The notes under the pieces were generated by a model, which had not been told where the DNA came from, ran no database searches, and was given only the letters and a program-made list of their open reading frames with translations. From NCBI GenBank assembly GCA_039815465.1, contig JBCBZG010000016.1:26729-90728 (forward strand): a stretch of 64,000 bases of DNA. The letters run 5' to 3'. Source of the stretch: Shimia_B sp039815465. Lineage in GTDB: Bacteria; Pseudomonadota; Alphaproteobacteria; Rhodobacterales; Rhodobacteraceae. Positions within the stretch are counted from its first letter, which is position 1; every line of letters begins with the position of its first letter. The position numbers were made by a program, and so were the translations under genes. Below are positions 43,350-51,536 of this stretch, in pieces.

Positions 43350-43855
43350 GTGGGCCGCAGGTCATCATCGTCATGGGCGTGTCGGGCTGTGGCAAATCCA
43401 CGATTGCCCGCGCCCTTGCCCAGCAGCTGTCAGGCATCTTCCTCGAAGGGGACGCCTTCCACAGCACAGACGCCGTCGCAAAGATGGAGACCGGGACGCC
43501 GCTCACAGATGATGACCGGTGGCCCTGGCTCGACCGTATCGGCGTGGCCGCGCGGGACGCTAGGACTGGGAGCCAATCCGTCGTGATCTCCTGTTCCGCG
43601 CTGCGCCGGGCCTATCGTGACAGATTACGGGCGGGGATTGGGCCCTGCGCGTTCGCGCTTCTCAACCCACCGCGGGCGGTCCTGGCGCAGCGGGTCGCCG
43701 GGCGCCGGGGCCATTTCATGCCACCCGACCTCCTAGACAGCCAACTCTCCACGCTTGAGCCGCTTGAGGCGGATGAGTTGGGCGTCACGCTCGACCGCGA
43801 GCTCACCGCACAGGCGACTGTGGCGGATATCCTGGCGTGGCGCGCACAAGCCTAA
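43346..43855 (+). CDS. Gluconokinase (GntK type)
   Basis: A 169-residue kinase that phosphorylates D-gluconate to 6-phosphogluconate. Walker A is GVSGCGKSTIARAL; EGDAFHS with the substrate Asp/His, MxxGxPLTDDDRWPWL-type text (METGTPLTDDDRWPWLDRIG) and CSALRRAYRDRLR are characteristic of the family. It starts with GTG at 43346 in a GTGA overlap. The length is normal. No gluconate transporter or Entner-Doudoroff gene is adjacent. Confidence 0.9.
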   Translation: MSGPQVIIVMGVSGCGKSTIARALAQQLSGIFLEGDAFHSTDAVAKMETGTPLTDDDRWPWLDRIGVAARDARTGSQSVVISCSALRRAYRDRLRAGIGPCAFALLNPPRAVLAQRVAGRRGHFMPPDLLDSQLSTLEPLEADELGVTLDRELTAQATVADILAWRAQA

Positions 43856-44622
43856 AGGATGCGCGTGCGGTAAAGGACCTCTTGGCAGCGCCGCTCCAAA
43901 TCGTCGGTGGTGAGGCACCCCCGGGACCGCCCCTCCGCCACGTATTCCGCCGGTGCGCAAAAGGTGAACGCCCCACGTGATCCCGCCGCCGCGGTTGTCC
44001 GGGGCTCAAACCCCGTGATGCAGATCGTCTGATCCCGCCCGTCTGCGCCGAGCGCTGGTGACAGACGGACGATCACCGGGAACCCGGCGAAAAGCGCCTC
44101 TAGAATGTCCTCCGTCACGCTCCCCCCGCTGAGCGGCACCGCCCAGGAGCCGTCGGTTTGGGCCGTGTTGTGCCTGAAATCCTGCGCCCGCGCGCGGCGG
44201 CGTAGCGCATTCGCATCCACTGCCGACGGCGCGCGATCCATCACACGCGTCTCTGCGACCCCAAAGCTGCGCAGCGCAAAGATCGCGGCCCTGAGCGGGG
44301 TTGTGCGCGCCGCGTCCCCGTCGCCTGCTACAAGCACGGCTTTGGCGGCCAGGTATGGCGCCGAGAGCTTGAGACCCCGCGCGCCGAGCAATGTCGCCCG
44401 TGCGAGCTCCTCCGCTGCTACCAGCGCATTGACGGCTGGGTCATCGCACTGGCGGTCCTGGAACCACGCCGCACAAAGCCCGGCCTGATCCACCAAATCA
44501 ATCGCGCCATAGAGCGTGGGTCCCAGGCCATGGGCCTGCATGGCAAATCCGGCAGGCAGCGCCTGCGCCTCAATCGTGGCGCTCAGGCCCAGCTCGGCGG
44601 TCGTTCGGTCAATCATAGTCAT
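43852..44622 (-). CDS. Conserved protein of unknown function (256 aa)
   Basis: A 256-residue soluble protein. I do not recognise a catalytic family. Visible features are an Ala-rich middle part (DARRTTPLRAAIFALRSF-like helices), DVAETRVMDR-type charged stretches and a C-terminal segment with Cys in FTFCAPAEYV, RGCLTTDDLERRCQEV. No signal peptide or membrane segment. The start at 44622 (MTMIDRTTAEL) has GAGGGGAC seven bases upstream; the frame continues to 44640. The stop overlaps that of the gluconokinase on the other strand. High third-position GC supports it as real. Confidence 0.6.
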   Translation of the reverse strand: MTMIDRTTAELGLSATIEAQALPAGFAMQAHGLGPTLYGAIDLVDQAGLCAAWFQDRQCDDPAVNALVAAEELARATLLGARGLKLSAPYLAAKAVLVAGDGDAARTTPLRAAIFALRSFGVAETRVMDRAPSAVDANALRRRARAQDFRHNTAQTDGSWAVPLSGGSVTEDILEALFAGFPVIVRLSPALGADGRDQTICITGFEPRTTAAAGSRGAFTFCAPAEYVAEGRSRGCLTTDDLERRCQEVLYRTRIL

Positions 44623-44786
44623 GTCAGTGTCCCCTCTCACCCCGACACCCTGGCCCCGAGGCGTATGCAGAGCGTTAAGAGAGCGTTAACGCTTGTCTGT
44701 ACGCTCGCACGAACGCGTGCCCTAGCGGCAGCGCGCCCAGCCATTCGGCATTTGCATCGACGCCCGCCCGGCGCGATACAGGCCCC

Positions 44787-45953
44787 ATGCGCATTCTCGC
44801 CACCGCAGACATCCACCTGGGGTCACCCATCCGGTCGCTGGCCATGCGCAACCCCGACCTTGCGGAGCTCTTGCGCCAGGCCAGCCGCGATGTCTTTGCC
44901 CGCGTGGTAGACCTGACCCTGTCGGAAGGGGTCGATGCGCTCGCCATCGCGGGGGACGTGTTTGACAGTGATCAGCCTGATCTGCGGCTGCGGGCGTTTT
45001 TCTTACGTCAGATCCAGCGCGCCACGGCGGCAGGGATCCCCTGCCTCATCATCCGCGGCAACCATGACGCGCTCCTTGAGCGCAGCGCAGACCTGCCGGA
45101 GGGCGCGCATCTGCTGACCAAAGACCAGCCGTCGATAGACATTGGTGGAGCGGTCATTCACGGACTGTCGTTTGACACGACCCATCTGCGGAAAAGCTTT
45201 CTGCCGGATTACCCGGCGCCCTGGCCCGGGCGCATTAACATTGGCCTCATGCACAGCTCCCTCGACGGATCACCCGGCCACGACCGTTATGCCCCGTGTA
45301 AGGAGGCCGACCTGCTGGCCCATGGCTATGATCTTTGGTGTCTGGGCCATATCCATGCGCCGTTCGAGCGTCGCGCCGATGGGACCCTGGCTGTCATGCC
45401 CGGCATTCCCCAGCCGCGCCATTTCGGCGAGCGGGGCGGGGGCACGGTTGCGATTGTGGAGCTTAGCGAAGGCGCCGCCAAGATCACCCACCACCCCGTG
45501 GCGCGGCTGGCCTTTGAGGCGGTAGAGCTTGATCTGACAGACACCGCCGACCTCAACCTCGCCATGGACAAGCTGCGCGCACAGCTCGACGCCCGCACGC
45601 AGGGGGCGGAGGCGACCGCGCTGCGCCTCATGGTCAAAACCAGCGCCTTTGGCGAAGACGAACTAAGCGCCATTGCGCAGGAGCTTCTTGAGGACCACCC
45701 CAGTCTCCATCTCGACCGCGTGCGCGTGGCGCCGCCCGCGGGGACGGATGCGCCAGAAGCCGACGACCTGATGCGCCTGATGCGCGCCGAAATCGCCAGC
45801 CCCGCCTTTGAGCTCGCGCGCGACACGGCCCTTGCAGACCTGCGTGACGCGCTCCCGCGGGAGGCGCGGGATGCCTTGCAAGCTGATGACGCCGAGGCGT
45901 TGGTGGCAGAGGCGCTCCAGCTTGTGCGGCAGCGTATGCGGGGCGGGGCATGA
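44787..45953 (+). CDS. Metallophosphoesterase, Mre11/YhaO-like DNA exonuclease
   Basis: A 388-residue calcineurin-type phosphoesterase related to SbcD/Mre11 and B. subtilis YhaO. The metal motifs are complete: ATADIHLGSP, AGDVFDSDQPD, IRGNHDALLE, GLMHSSLDG and LGHIHAPFE. A C-terminal helical part (about residues 300-388) probably contacts the ATPase partner. The stop overlaps the start of the large ATPase gene (ATGA), so the two are made together. The expected activity is Mn-dependent exonuclease or endonuclease on DNA ends. Confidence 0.88.
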   Translation: MRILATADIHLGSPIRSLAMRNPDLAELLRQASRDVFARVVDLTLSEGVDALAIAGDVFDSDQPDLRLRAFFLRQIQRATAAGIPCLIIRGNHDALLERSADLPEGAHLLTKDQPSIDIGGAVIHGLSFDTTHLRKSFLPDYPAPWPGRINIGLMHSSLDGSPGHDRYAPCKEADLLAHGYDLWCLGHIHAPFERRADGTLAVMPGIPQPRHFGERGGGTVAIVELSEGAAKITHHPVARLAFEAVELDLTDTADLNLAMDKLRAQLDARTQGAEATALRLMVKTSAFGEDELSAIAQELLEDHPSLHLDRVRVAPPAGTDAPEADDLMRLMRAEIASPAFELARDTALADLRDALPREARDALQADDAEALVAEALQLVRQRMRGGA

Positions 45954-48900
45954 GGCTTAACCGGCTCGACCTGTTGCGCTACGGGCGGTTTCGCGATGCC
46001 AGCATCACGCTGCCAGAACGCGCCGCCGGAGCCTGCGATGTCACGGTGATCTATGGCCCCAACGAGGCCGGAAAATCGACGGCCTTTCGCGCGTATCTCG
46101 ACCTCATATTCGGGCTGCCCAACGGGAAACACGACTACGCCTTTGGCGACCTGGAACGATCGGACTTGCGCGTGGGGGGCTCGATCACGATCCCGGGGCA
46201 GGGCGCGTCAGTCTATGTGAGGGATGGCAAATCCACAGGCTCCCTGCGCGACGCAGACGGGCGCAGCGTAGACGAGGGTCCATTGCGATCCGCGCTCCAC
46301 GGCCTTGATCGCGCGAGCTACATCGACCGCTTTTCGCTCAACGAAGTGAGCCTGCGCGACGGCGGGCGCAAGATTGCGGAGGCAAAGGGCGATCTCGGTC
46401 AGCTCCTCCATGCGGGGGTGTCGGGGCTCACGAGCGTGGCGGGGATGCTCGCGCGCCTCGATGCCGACGCCGCCGCGTTTCACAAAAAGCGGGGTCAATC
46501 GACGACCCTGCGCAAGGCCCAAAACCGCCTAAAGGAGATCGACACAGCGCTGCGCACCGAGCGGCTCACGCCGGAGCGGGAGACCGCGCTGCGCGAGGCG
46601 CTCGACCGCGCGGACGCGGCGTTTGATCAGGCCCATGCGGCCTGGCTGCTCGCCAAGCAACGGCAGGAGGCCGGGAAAGCCGCCCAAGCCTGGTTTGCCG
46701 CCAACCAAGAGGCCCACGCGCTGGGTCAAAGGCTGCGTGACCTGCCGGACGGGCCCGACCTGCCTGCGGGCACTGCCGAGCGGATCACCGGGCGCCTGCG
46801 CGACATCGACCACGCGCAAACAACCCTGCGGGAGACCGATGATGAACTCGCTGATCTGAAAGAACAGCTTGCGCAGATCGAGCGCGACCCCAGCGCGGCG
46901 GCCCTCGCGCAGGCGCTCGATCAGCTCGACAGTGAGGAGTTCGGGGGCACGACGCTCGAAAGTCGCGCAAAGACCGCCCATGCGGACCTAGGCCGCAGGC
47001 GACAAGCTGTCGAAGACCTGCGCACCGCGCTTTCGACCACCGCGGCGCGCATTGCCCCGGACGCGGCGCCTGAGGCCCTGGTGCTATCGCCGGACGTTCT
47101 TTCGGAACTTGATGAGGCCTTGCGCGTCGCGCAACAGGCGGCCCGCGATGCCGCGCACAGCGCCGCCGAGCGTGACCGCGCGCAGGCCCAGCTTGGCCCC
47201 GAGCCCGAGGCGCCTCGCGACCTGAACGCCTTAGCCGAGGCGCGGGAGGCATGGGAGGCCGCCCAAACCCTCGCCCCACTTCGCGCGGCCCTGGCGGAAG
47301 CAGAGGATCGCTTGGCCGAAGACAGCGCGGCGCTTCCAGCGAACTGGCGCACTCTCGTGGATGCTGGGCTCCCCGCGCCGGAAACACTCACGCAGCTGGC
47401 GACCGTAGACCGCGAACTGACCCAGAAACACGCGCAGGTTGCCGCGGCGCTCGAAGACGTCGCCGCCGCGCTGACCCTCGCAAAGGCTGCTCTGGGGCAA
47501 AACGGGGCGTCAGGGACGCCGGTGACCCTTGCCGATATCGAGGCCACGCGCCGCGCGCGCGACACCGCTTGGCAGGCCCACCGCGCCACGCTCGACCATG
47601 ACAGCGCGGGTCGGTTTGAAACAGCCCTGCACGCCGATGACGCCGCCCGTGCAGAATATGTCGATGGCGCATCAGCCCGAGACCGCCACGCGCGGGCTCA
47701 AAGCGACGTGGCCACGGCAGAGGCTAAGCTCACATCGGCGCAGGACACAGCGGCTAAGCTTACGGAGGCGATGGAGGTCCACGCATCCCGCTGCGCTCAA
47801 GCGATGCAGGCGCTGGGCCTGCCACAAGGGTCCGCCCCGGCAGGCTTCACCGCGCAGCGCGACCGCTTGGACCGCGCAGCGACGGCCCATGCTCGGCTTG
47901 CGCGGGCGCAGGCAGCTTTGACCGCGGCTGAGATTTCGGCAGACGCCGCACTTGCCGCCCTCACGCAGACGGCTGCTGCGTTTGGCATAACGGCACATCC
48001 CGCCGCGCTTCCCGCCCGCGTGTTTGAGCGTCTGACCCGGCAAACCGCCGATACGGAAGCCTGGACCCGCTGGACTGCCGCCAAGGCCGCTGTGGACAAG
48101 CTTCAAGCGCGCGCCGCGCAGGCCAAGTTGACCTGCCAGAGCGCGGAGGCCCGCTTGCAGGCCGCTACGGCGGGCTACGCCTTGCCCCAAAGCGCCGAGG
48201 CGCTTGCGCCCCATCTCACCGCGCTGCGGGACCTGCAGACGATCCATACGGAGCTGCAAAGCACCCAAACCCGCGTTGCCCAGCTTAAAGACGGCCTGGC
48301 ACGGTTCGAAGCCTGGGCCGCGCCTGTTCGGGAGCTTCTGACGCTAGAGGCCGCAACAGGTGCGCTTGATGTCCTCGCCCAGGCGCGCCAACGCCACGCG
48401 CGCGCCGCGGCCGCCGCGCGCGCGCAGGCAGCTCTCACCAGCGCGATGGAAAAGGCGGCCCAAAGCCAGCGCCGCGCCAAGGCCGCGCTGGACCAAGCGC
48501 GCGGGGACGTGGCGGCAGCCTTCGCGGGGCAGGGCGGTGCAGAGCTTGCAGACCGTGATCGGCTCCATCAACTGGACGCCCGTGATGGGCTGCGCCGGGA
48601 AAAGGCACGTGCAGAGGCTGCGCGCGATAGGGCTGCGAGCGGCGTCGAGGCGGCGCTCTTTGCTGCTGAATCTGCGCGCCTTCCCGATGCGGCGCGGGCA
48701 GGCGTCCTGGCGCAGGACCTCGACGATGCGCAGCGCGCCCGCGACACCGCCCGCGATGCGCAACGGGATGCCCAAGCCACGCTGGAGGCCGCCTATGCCG
48801 CCACCGATCCCTCCGCGCTTATCGCCGAACGCGCCACGATCCTTGAGGAGCTGCGCGACGGCGCTCGCCACGCCGCCATGGCCCAGCTGGGCGCCATCGC

Positions 48901-49345
48901 AGCCCGCGGCGCGCTGCGCACTCTCGCCGCAGACCGGCGCAGCGAAATGGTCCGCGATGTCGAACGGGCCTTTGTCACCATGACCGCGCCGAAATGGACC
49001 GGCGTCGAGGTCTGGAGCGAGGCGGAGGGCGAAAAGCTCGTAGGCATTAGCGCAGACGGCACCAGGGTAAAAGCGGAGGCCATGTCGACCGGCACCATGG
49101 GTCAGCTCTATTTCGCCCTGCGCCTCGCTGGCTACCAGCGCTTCGCCCGGGCGCCCGGTCCGCTACCTATGGTGCTCGACGACATCATGGAAACCTTTGA
49201 CGACGCCCGCGCCAAGGCAGCGCTGTCGCTCTGTGCGGAGGTCGGCCGTGTCGGGCAGGCGATCATGTTCACCCACCATGCGCATCTCCTTGATCTCGCG
49301 CGCGACGCGATCCCGGGGGTGGCCATCGTGGATATGCCGCGCTGA
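45950..49345 (+). CDS. SMC-like ATPase, YhaN type
   Basis: A 1131-residue Rad50/SMC-like ATPase. The N-terminal half-site holds Walker A YGPNEAGKST; the C-terminal one holds the signature AMSTGTMGQLYFALRLA and Walker B LPMVLDDIMETFDD, with a final H-loop FTHHAHL. Between them lies about 850 residues of Ala/Glu/Arg-rich coiled coil. No CxxC zinc hook is seen in the coil, which separates it from SbcC/Rad50 and fits the YhaN group. It pairs with the exonuclease upstream. Possible roles are DNA-end processing and protection against foreign DNA; neither can be decided here. Confidence 0.88.
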   Translation: MRLNRLDLLRYGRFRDASITLPERAAGACDVTVIYGPNEAGKSTAFRAYLDLIFGLPNGKHDYAFGDLERSDLRVGGSITIPGQGASVYVRDGKSTGSLRDADGRSVDEGPLRSALHGLDRASYIDRFSLNEVSLRDGGRKIAEAKGDLGQLLHAGVSGLTSVAGMLARLDADAAAFHKKRGQSTTLRKAQNRLKEIDTALRTERLTPERETALREALDRADAAFDQAHAAWLLAKQRQEAGKAAQAWFAANQEAHALGQRLRDLPDGPDLPAGTAERITGRLRDIDHAQTTLRETDDELADLKEQLAQIERDPSAAALAQALDQLDSEEFGGTTLESRAKTAHADLGRRRQAVEDLRTALSTTAARIAPDAAPEALVLSPDVLSELDEALRVAQQAARDAAHSAAERDRAQAQLGPEPEAPRDLNALAEAREAWEAAQTLAPLRAALAEAEDRLAEDSAALPANWRTLVDAGLPAPETLTQLATVDRELTQKHAQVAAALEDVAAALTLAKAALGQNGASGTPVTLADIEATRRARDTAWQAHRATLDHDSAGRFETALHADDAARAEYVDGASARDRHARAQSDVATAEAKLTSAQDTAAKLTEAMEVHASRCAQAMQALGLPQGSAPAGFTAQRDRLDRAATAHARLARAQAALTAAEISADAALAALTQTAAAFGITAHPAALPARVFERLTRQTADTEAWTRWTAAKAAVDKLQARAAQAKLTCQSAEARLQAATAGYALPQSAEALAPHLTALRDLQTIHTELQSTQTRVAQLKDGLARFEAWAAPVRELLTLEAATGALDVLAQARQRHARAAAAARAQAALTSAMEKAAQSQRRAKAALDQARGDVAAAFAGQGGAELADRDRLHQLDARDGLRREKARAEAARDRAASGVEAALFAAESARLPDAARAGVLAQDLDDAQRARDTARDAQRDAQATLEAAYAATDPSALIAERATILEELRDGARHAAMAQLGAIAARGALRTLAADRRSEMVRDVERAFVTMTAPKWTGVEVWSEAEGEKLVGISADGTRVKAEAMSTGTMGQLYFALRLAGYQRFARAPGPLPMVLDDIMETFDDARAKAALSLCAEVGRVGQAIMFTHHAHLLDLARDAIPGVAIVDMPR

Positions 49346-49366
49346 GCGGCCCGCCGAACACAGCGC

Positions 49367-50674
49367 CTAAAAGCTGTAGCCTAGGCTCAGCGCGCAATCG
49401 GTTGTCTCATAATCAAACTGCGTCACGGTCGACCGGTTCACCTCGTGGCTGCATGTGATCGCCGGGATCATGCCAAACACATCTAGATCGCGGTGGCGTA
49501 GCCCAACGATCACCGTGCTGAACCGATCCGCACGCGGTGCTGAGGTCAGTGGAAAATCCGCCCGAAAGTCGCGGGTCCCGACGCGTAGTCCCAGTTGCGT
49601 TGCAACTCCCATGGGCCAGCGGCGTTCCACCGTCACGAGCGCCCCGTGCGACACGTAGCTTTGAAAGTCGAGCGCGGGCGTGCTGTTGGAGAGTTCAAGC
49701 TGCGCGCCAAGACGCATGTCGGGGCGGAGATCGTGGGTGACCCCAAGCTGCGCGCTCACAAGCGCTCCATTGAGCCCCGTCTCTGTCGCATAGTCCCTGC
49801 TCTCCACCGTCAGGCCAGCGCTGCCGCGTGTCTGGGGCGTAATGCTCTGCGCGAGGCCCAGGCCAATGCCACGCGCCACGTAACTGCCACCATCGGCGCG
49901 GCGATTGTCCGCGATGTAGGGGGACAGCGACCAAAGCGTGTCGTTTGACACATGCTCATAGCGCGCGCTCACGCGCAGGTCGGTCGCATCAAAGCGCGCA
50001 TTGTCGTAGCGCCGCAGCGCCAGGGCACCCGAAAAGGACAGCCGCGTGTCGGGCGTGACCAGCGGGCGGTAGGTGGCGGCGACCTGCGTGCCCAGGCCGA
50101 CCCCCGACTGCGCCAGCGACGTGGGCGCAATCGTGACCGATCCCGAGCCGTTAAACCGATCCGTCGACGCGCCGCGGTTCACGTTGGTCGAGGGGAGCAC
50201 CGACAGACCAAGGCGCAGCGATAGGGGCCGCTTGGCCTCGATCTCGGCCAGGAACGCCCGGTAGCCGGTGCGCATCTGAGGCGTTTGATCGACCCGAAGC
50301 AAGGCGCGGAACGCCCGTGCCGCGCCCGGGTAGTCGCGTAGGGTCAGGAGGGTGTGGGCAAGCTCCCGCCGGGGATTGAGATAGGTTGGATCGCTCGCCA
50401 CAATCTCACGCAGAGCCGCCACCGCGGCGCGCAGCTCACCGCGCGCTTTAAGCACCCGCGCCTCAAAGAACCGCCGCTGAAGCTGCGTGGGTTCTGCTGC
50501 GTCTAAGACAGCTTGGGCCTGCGGGATATCCCCGCTGTTGATGAGGCGCGACAGCGTCACATCCAGATCAGACTGCGCCGCCGCAGGCAGCGCCAGAGCC
50601 ATCAGCCCGAAAATCAGCCCCGCACAGGCGGCTCTGCCGCTAGTCGCCAACAAAGCCCACGCCAAGGAGGCCAT
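49367..50674 (-). CDS. SLAM-like outer-membrane translocator (TPR plus beta-barrel)
   Basis: A protein of about 435 residues. After a signal peptide (ACAGLIFGLMALALPAAAQ) come TPR-like helices (FFEARVLKARGELRAAVAAL, DPTYLNPRRELAHTLL, RDYPGAARAFRALL). From about residue 160 the chain is a beta-barrel with alternating strands, ending in CALSLGYSF with the C-terminal Phe typical of outer-membrane proteins. TPR plus barrel is the layout of surface lipoprotein assembly modulators (SLAM, DUF560). The upstream gene encodes a TbpB-like lipoprotein, the usual SLAM client. Start at 50674 assumed; it overlaps the upstream gene by 35 bases, and a later start is possible. Confidence 0.7.
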   Translation of the reverse strand: MASLAWALLATSGRAACAGLIFGLMALALPAAAQSDLDVTLSRLINSGDIPQAQAVLDAAEPTQLQRRFFEARVLKARGELRAAVAALREIVASDPTYLNPRRELAHTLLTLRDYPGAARAFRALLRVDQTPQMRTGYRAFLAEIEAKRPLSLRLGLSVLPSTNVNRGASTDRFNGSGSVTIAPTSLAQSGVGLGTQVAATYRPLVTPDTRLSFSGALALRRYDNARFDATDLRVSARYEHVSNDTLWSLSPYIADNRRADGGSYVARGIGLGLAQSITPQTRGSAGLTVESRDYATETGLNGALVSAQLGVTHDLRPDMRLGAQLELSNSTPALDFQSYVSHGALVTVERRWPMGVATQLGLRVGTRDFRADFPLTSAPRADRFSTVIVGLRHRDLDVFGMIPAITCSHEVNRSTVTQFDYETTDCALSLGYSF

Positions 50675-51521
50675 TGTCCCCCTGCTGCGCAATCACGCCG
50701 CCCACCTCGTCGGGGAAGTTGTTGGTAGCGTCAAAGCCAAAGAACGCGCCCCCCGCGGCGGTGGTCGTGTTGGGGCCCGTGACATTGACCACTGCCCCGC
50801 CGTTGAGCGTCGTCACAGTGCCCCCGCTGAATGTATTGCCAGCGATCGACATATTCGCCACCGACACCGTGTCGACAGGGACCGCGCTCGCCGTGCCGCC
50901 GGTTTGGGTCGCTGTAAAGCCTGTGGTCGTGACATTGACCCGCCCGCTGCCGAAGTTCGCGGTCACCGTGGCGGTGCCGCCGGTCAAATCATAGCTCGTT
51001 GTCCCCGAGGCCACGACGCCCGCGGCTTCGCCCGTGTAGGTTGCCGACCCGCTCGTACTGACATCGGCTGCGGCCGTGGCCACCCCGACAACGCCCAGCG
51101 GAACGGTGTAGCTTGTCCCCCCCGCGCTATACGACTGGCTGTAGGGCGTCACATACTCGTAGCGCCCCGAAAACCCCGCCGCGGGAGAGAGTGTGGAGCT
51201 TCCGTCGCTGAGCCGCCCGTTTGCATCGAACCCATCGGCGTCGGTCAAACTGTAGGTCCCGTCATTCACCGTGGCGGCGCCTGTGTTGTGCGTGAGCGAT
51301 GAGTTGGCAATCGTCACGACATCAAGCGTCCCCGTGGACCCGTTCGACCGAATGGCTGCGCCCGCAAGCGCACTCGTGGCCGCGGCGGTCGAGCTGAGCG
51401 ACTGATAGCTGACTGATGGGCTTGTGACGCTCGACGATGACGTCCCCGTCGACGTGTCGCCACCGCCGCACGCGGTGAGAAGCGCGCAGGACGCGGTCGC
51501 TATGGTCAAGGTACGGTGCAT
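50640..51521 (-). CDS. TbpB-like surface lipoprotein, probable SLAM client
   Basis: A 293-residue lipoprotein: MHRTLTIATASCALLTACGG has the lipobox LTAC. A Ser/Thr/Gly-rich linker follows, then a beta-rich domain. The C-terminal GGAFFGFDATNNFPDEVGGV followed by IAQQGDNGLLGVGF strongly resembles the FYGPNAxEVGGVF ending of transferrin-binding-protein-like (TbpB barrel) lipoproteins. Such barrels bind ligands at the cell surface after export by a SLAM protein, whose gene follows immediately. The ATG at 51521 has AGGGAG upstream, 15 bases after the metalloprotease stop. The ligand is unknown; no TonB-dependent receptor lies next to it. Confidence 0.75.
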   Translation of the reverse strand: MHRTLTIATASCALLTACGGGDTSTGTSSSSVTSPSVSYQSLSSTAAATSALAGAAIRSNGSTGTLDVVTIANSSLTHNTGAATVNDGTYSLTDADGFDANGRLSDGSSTLSPAAGFSGRYEYVTPYSQSYSAGGTSYTVPLGVVGVATAAADVSTSGSATYTGEAAGVVASGTTSYDLTGGTATVTANFGSGRVNVTTTGFTATQTGGTASAVPVDTVSVANMSIAGNTFSGGTVTTLNGGAVVNVTGPNTTTAAGGAFFGFDATNNFPDEVGGVIAQQGDNGLLGVGFVGD

Positions 51522-51536
51522 CAATACGCTCCCTCG

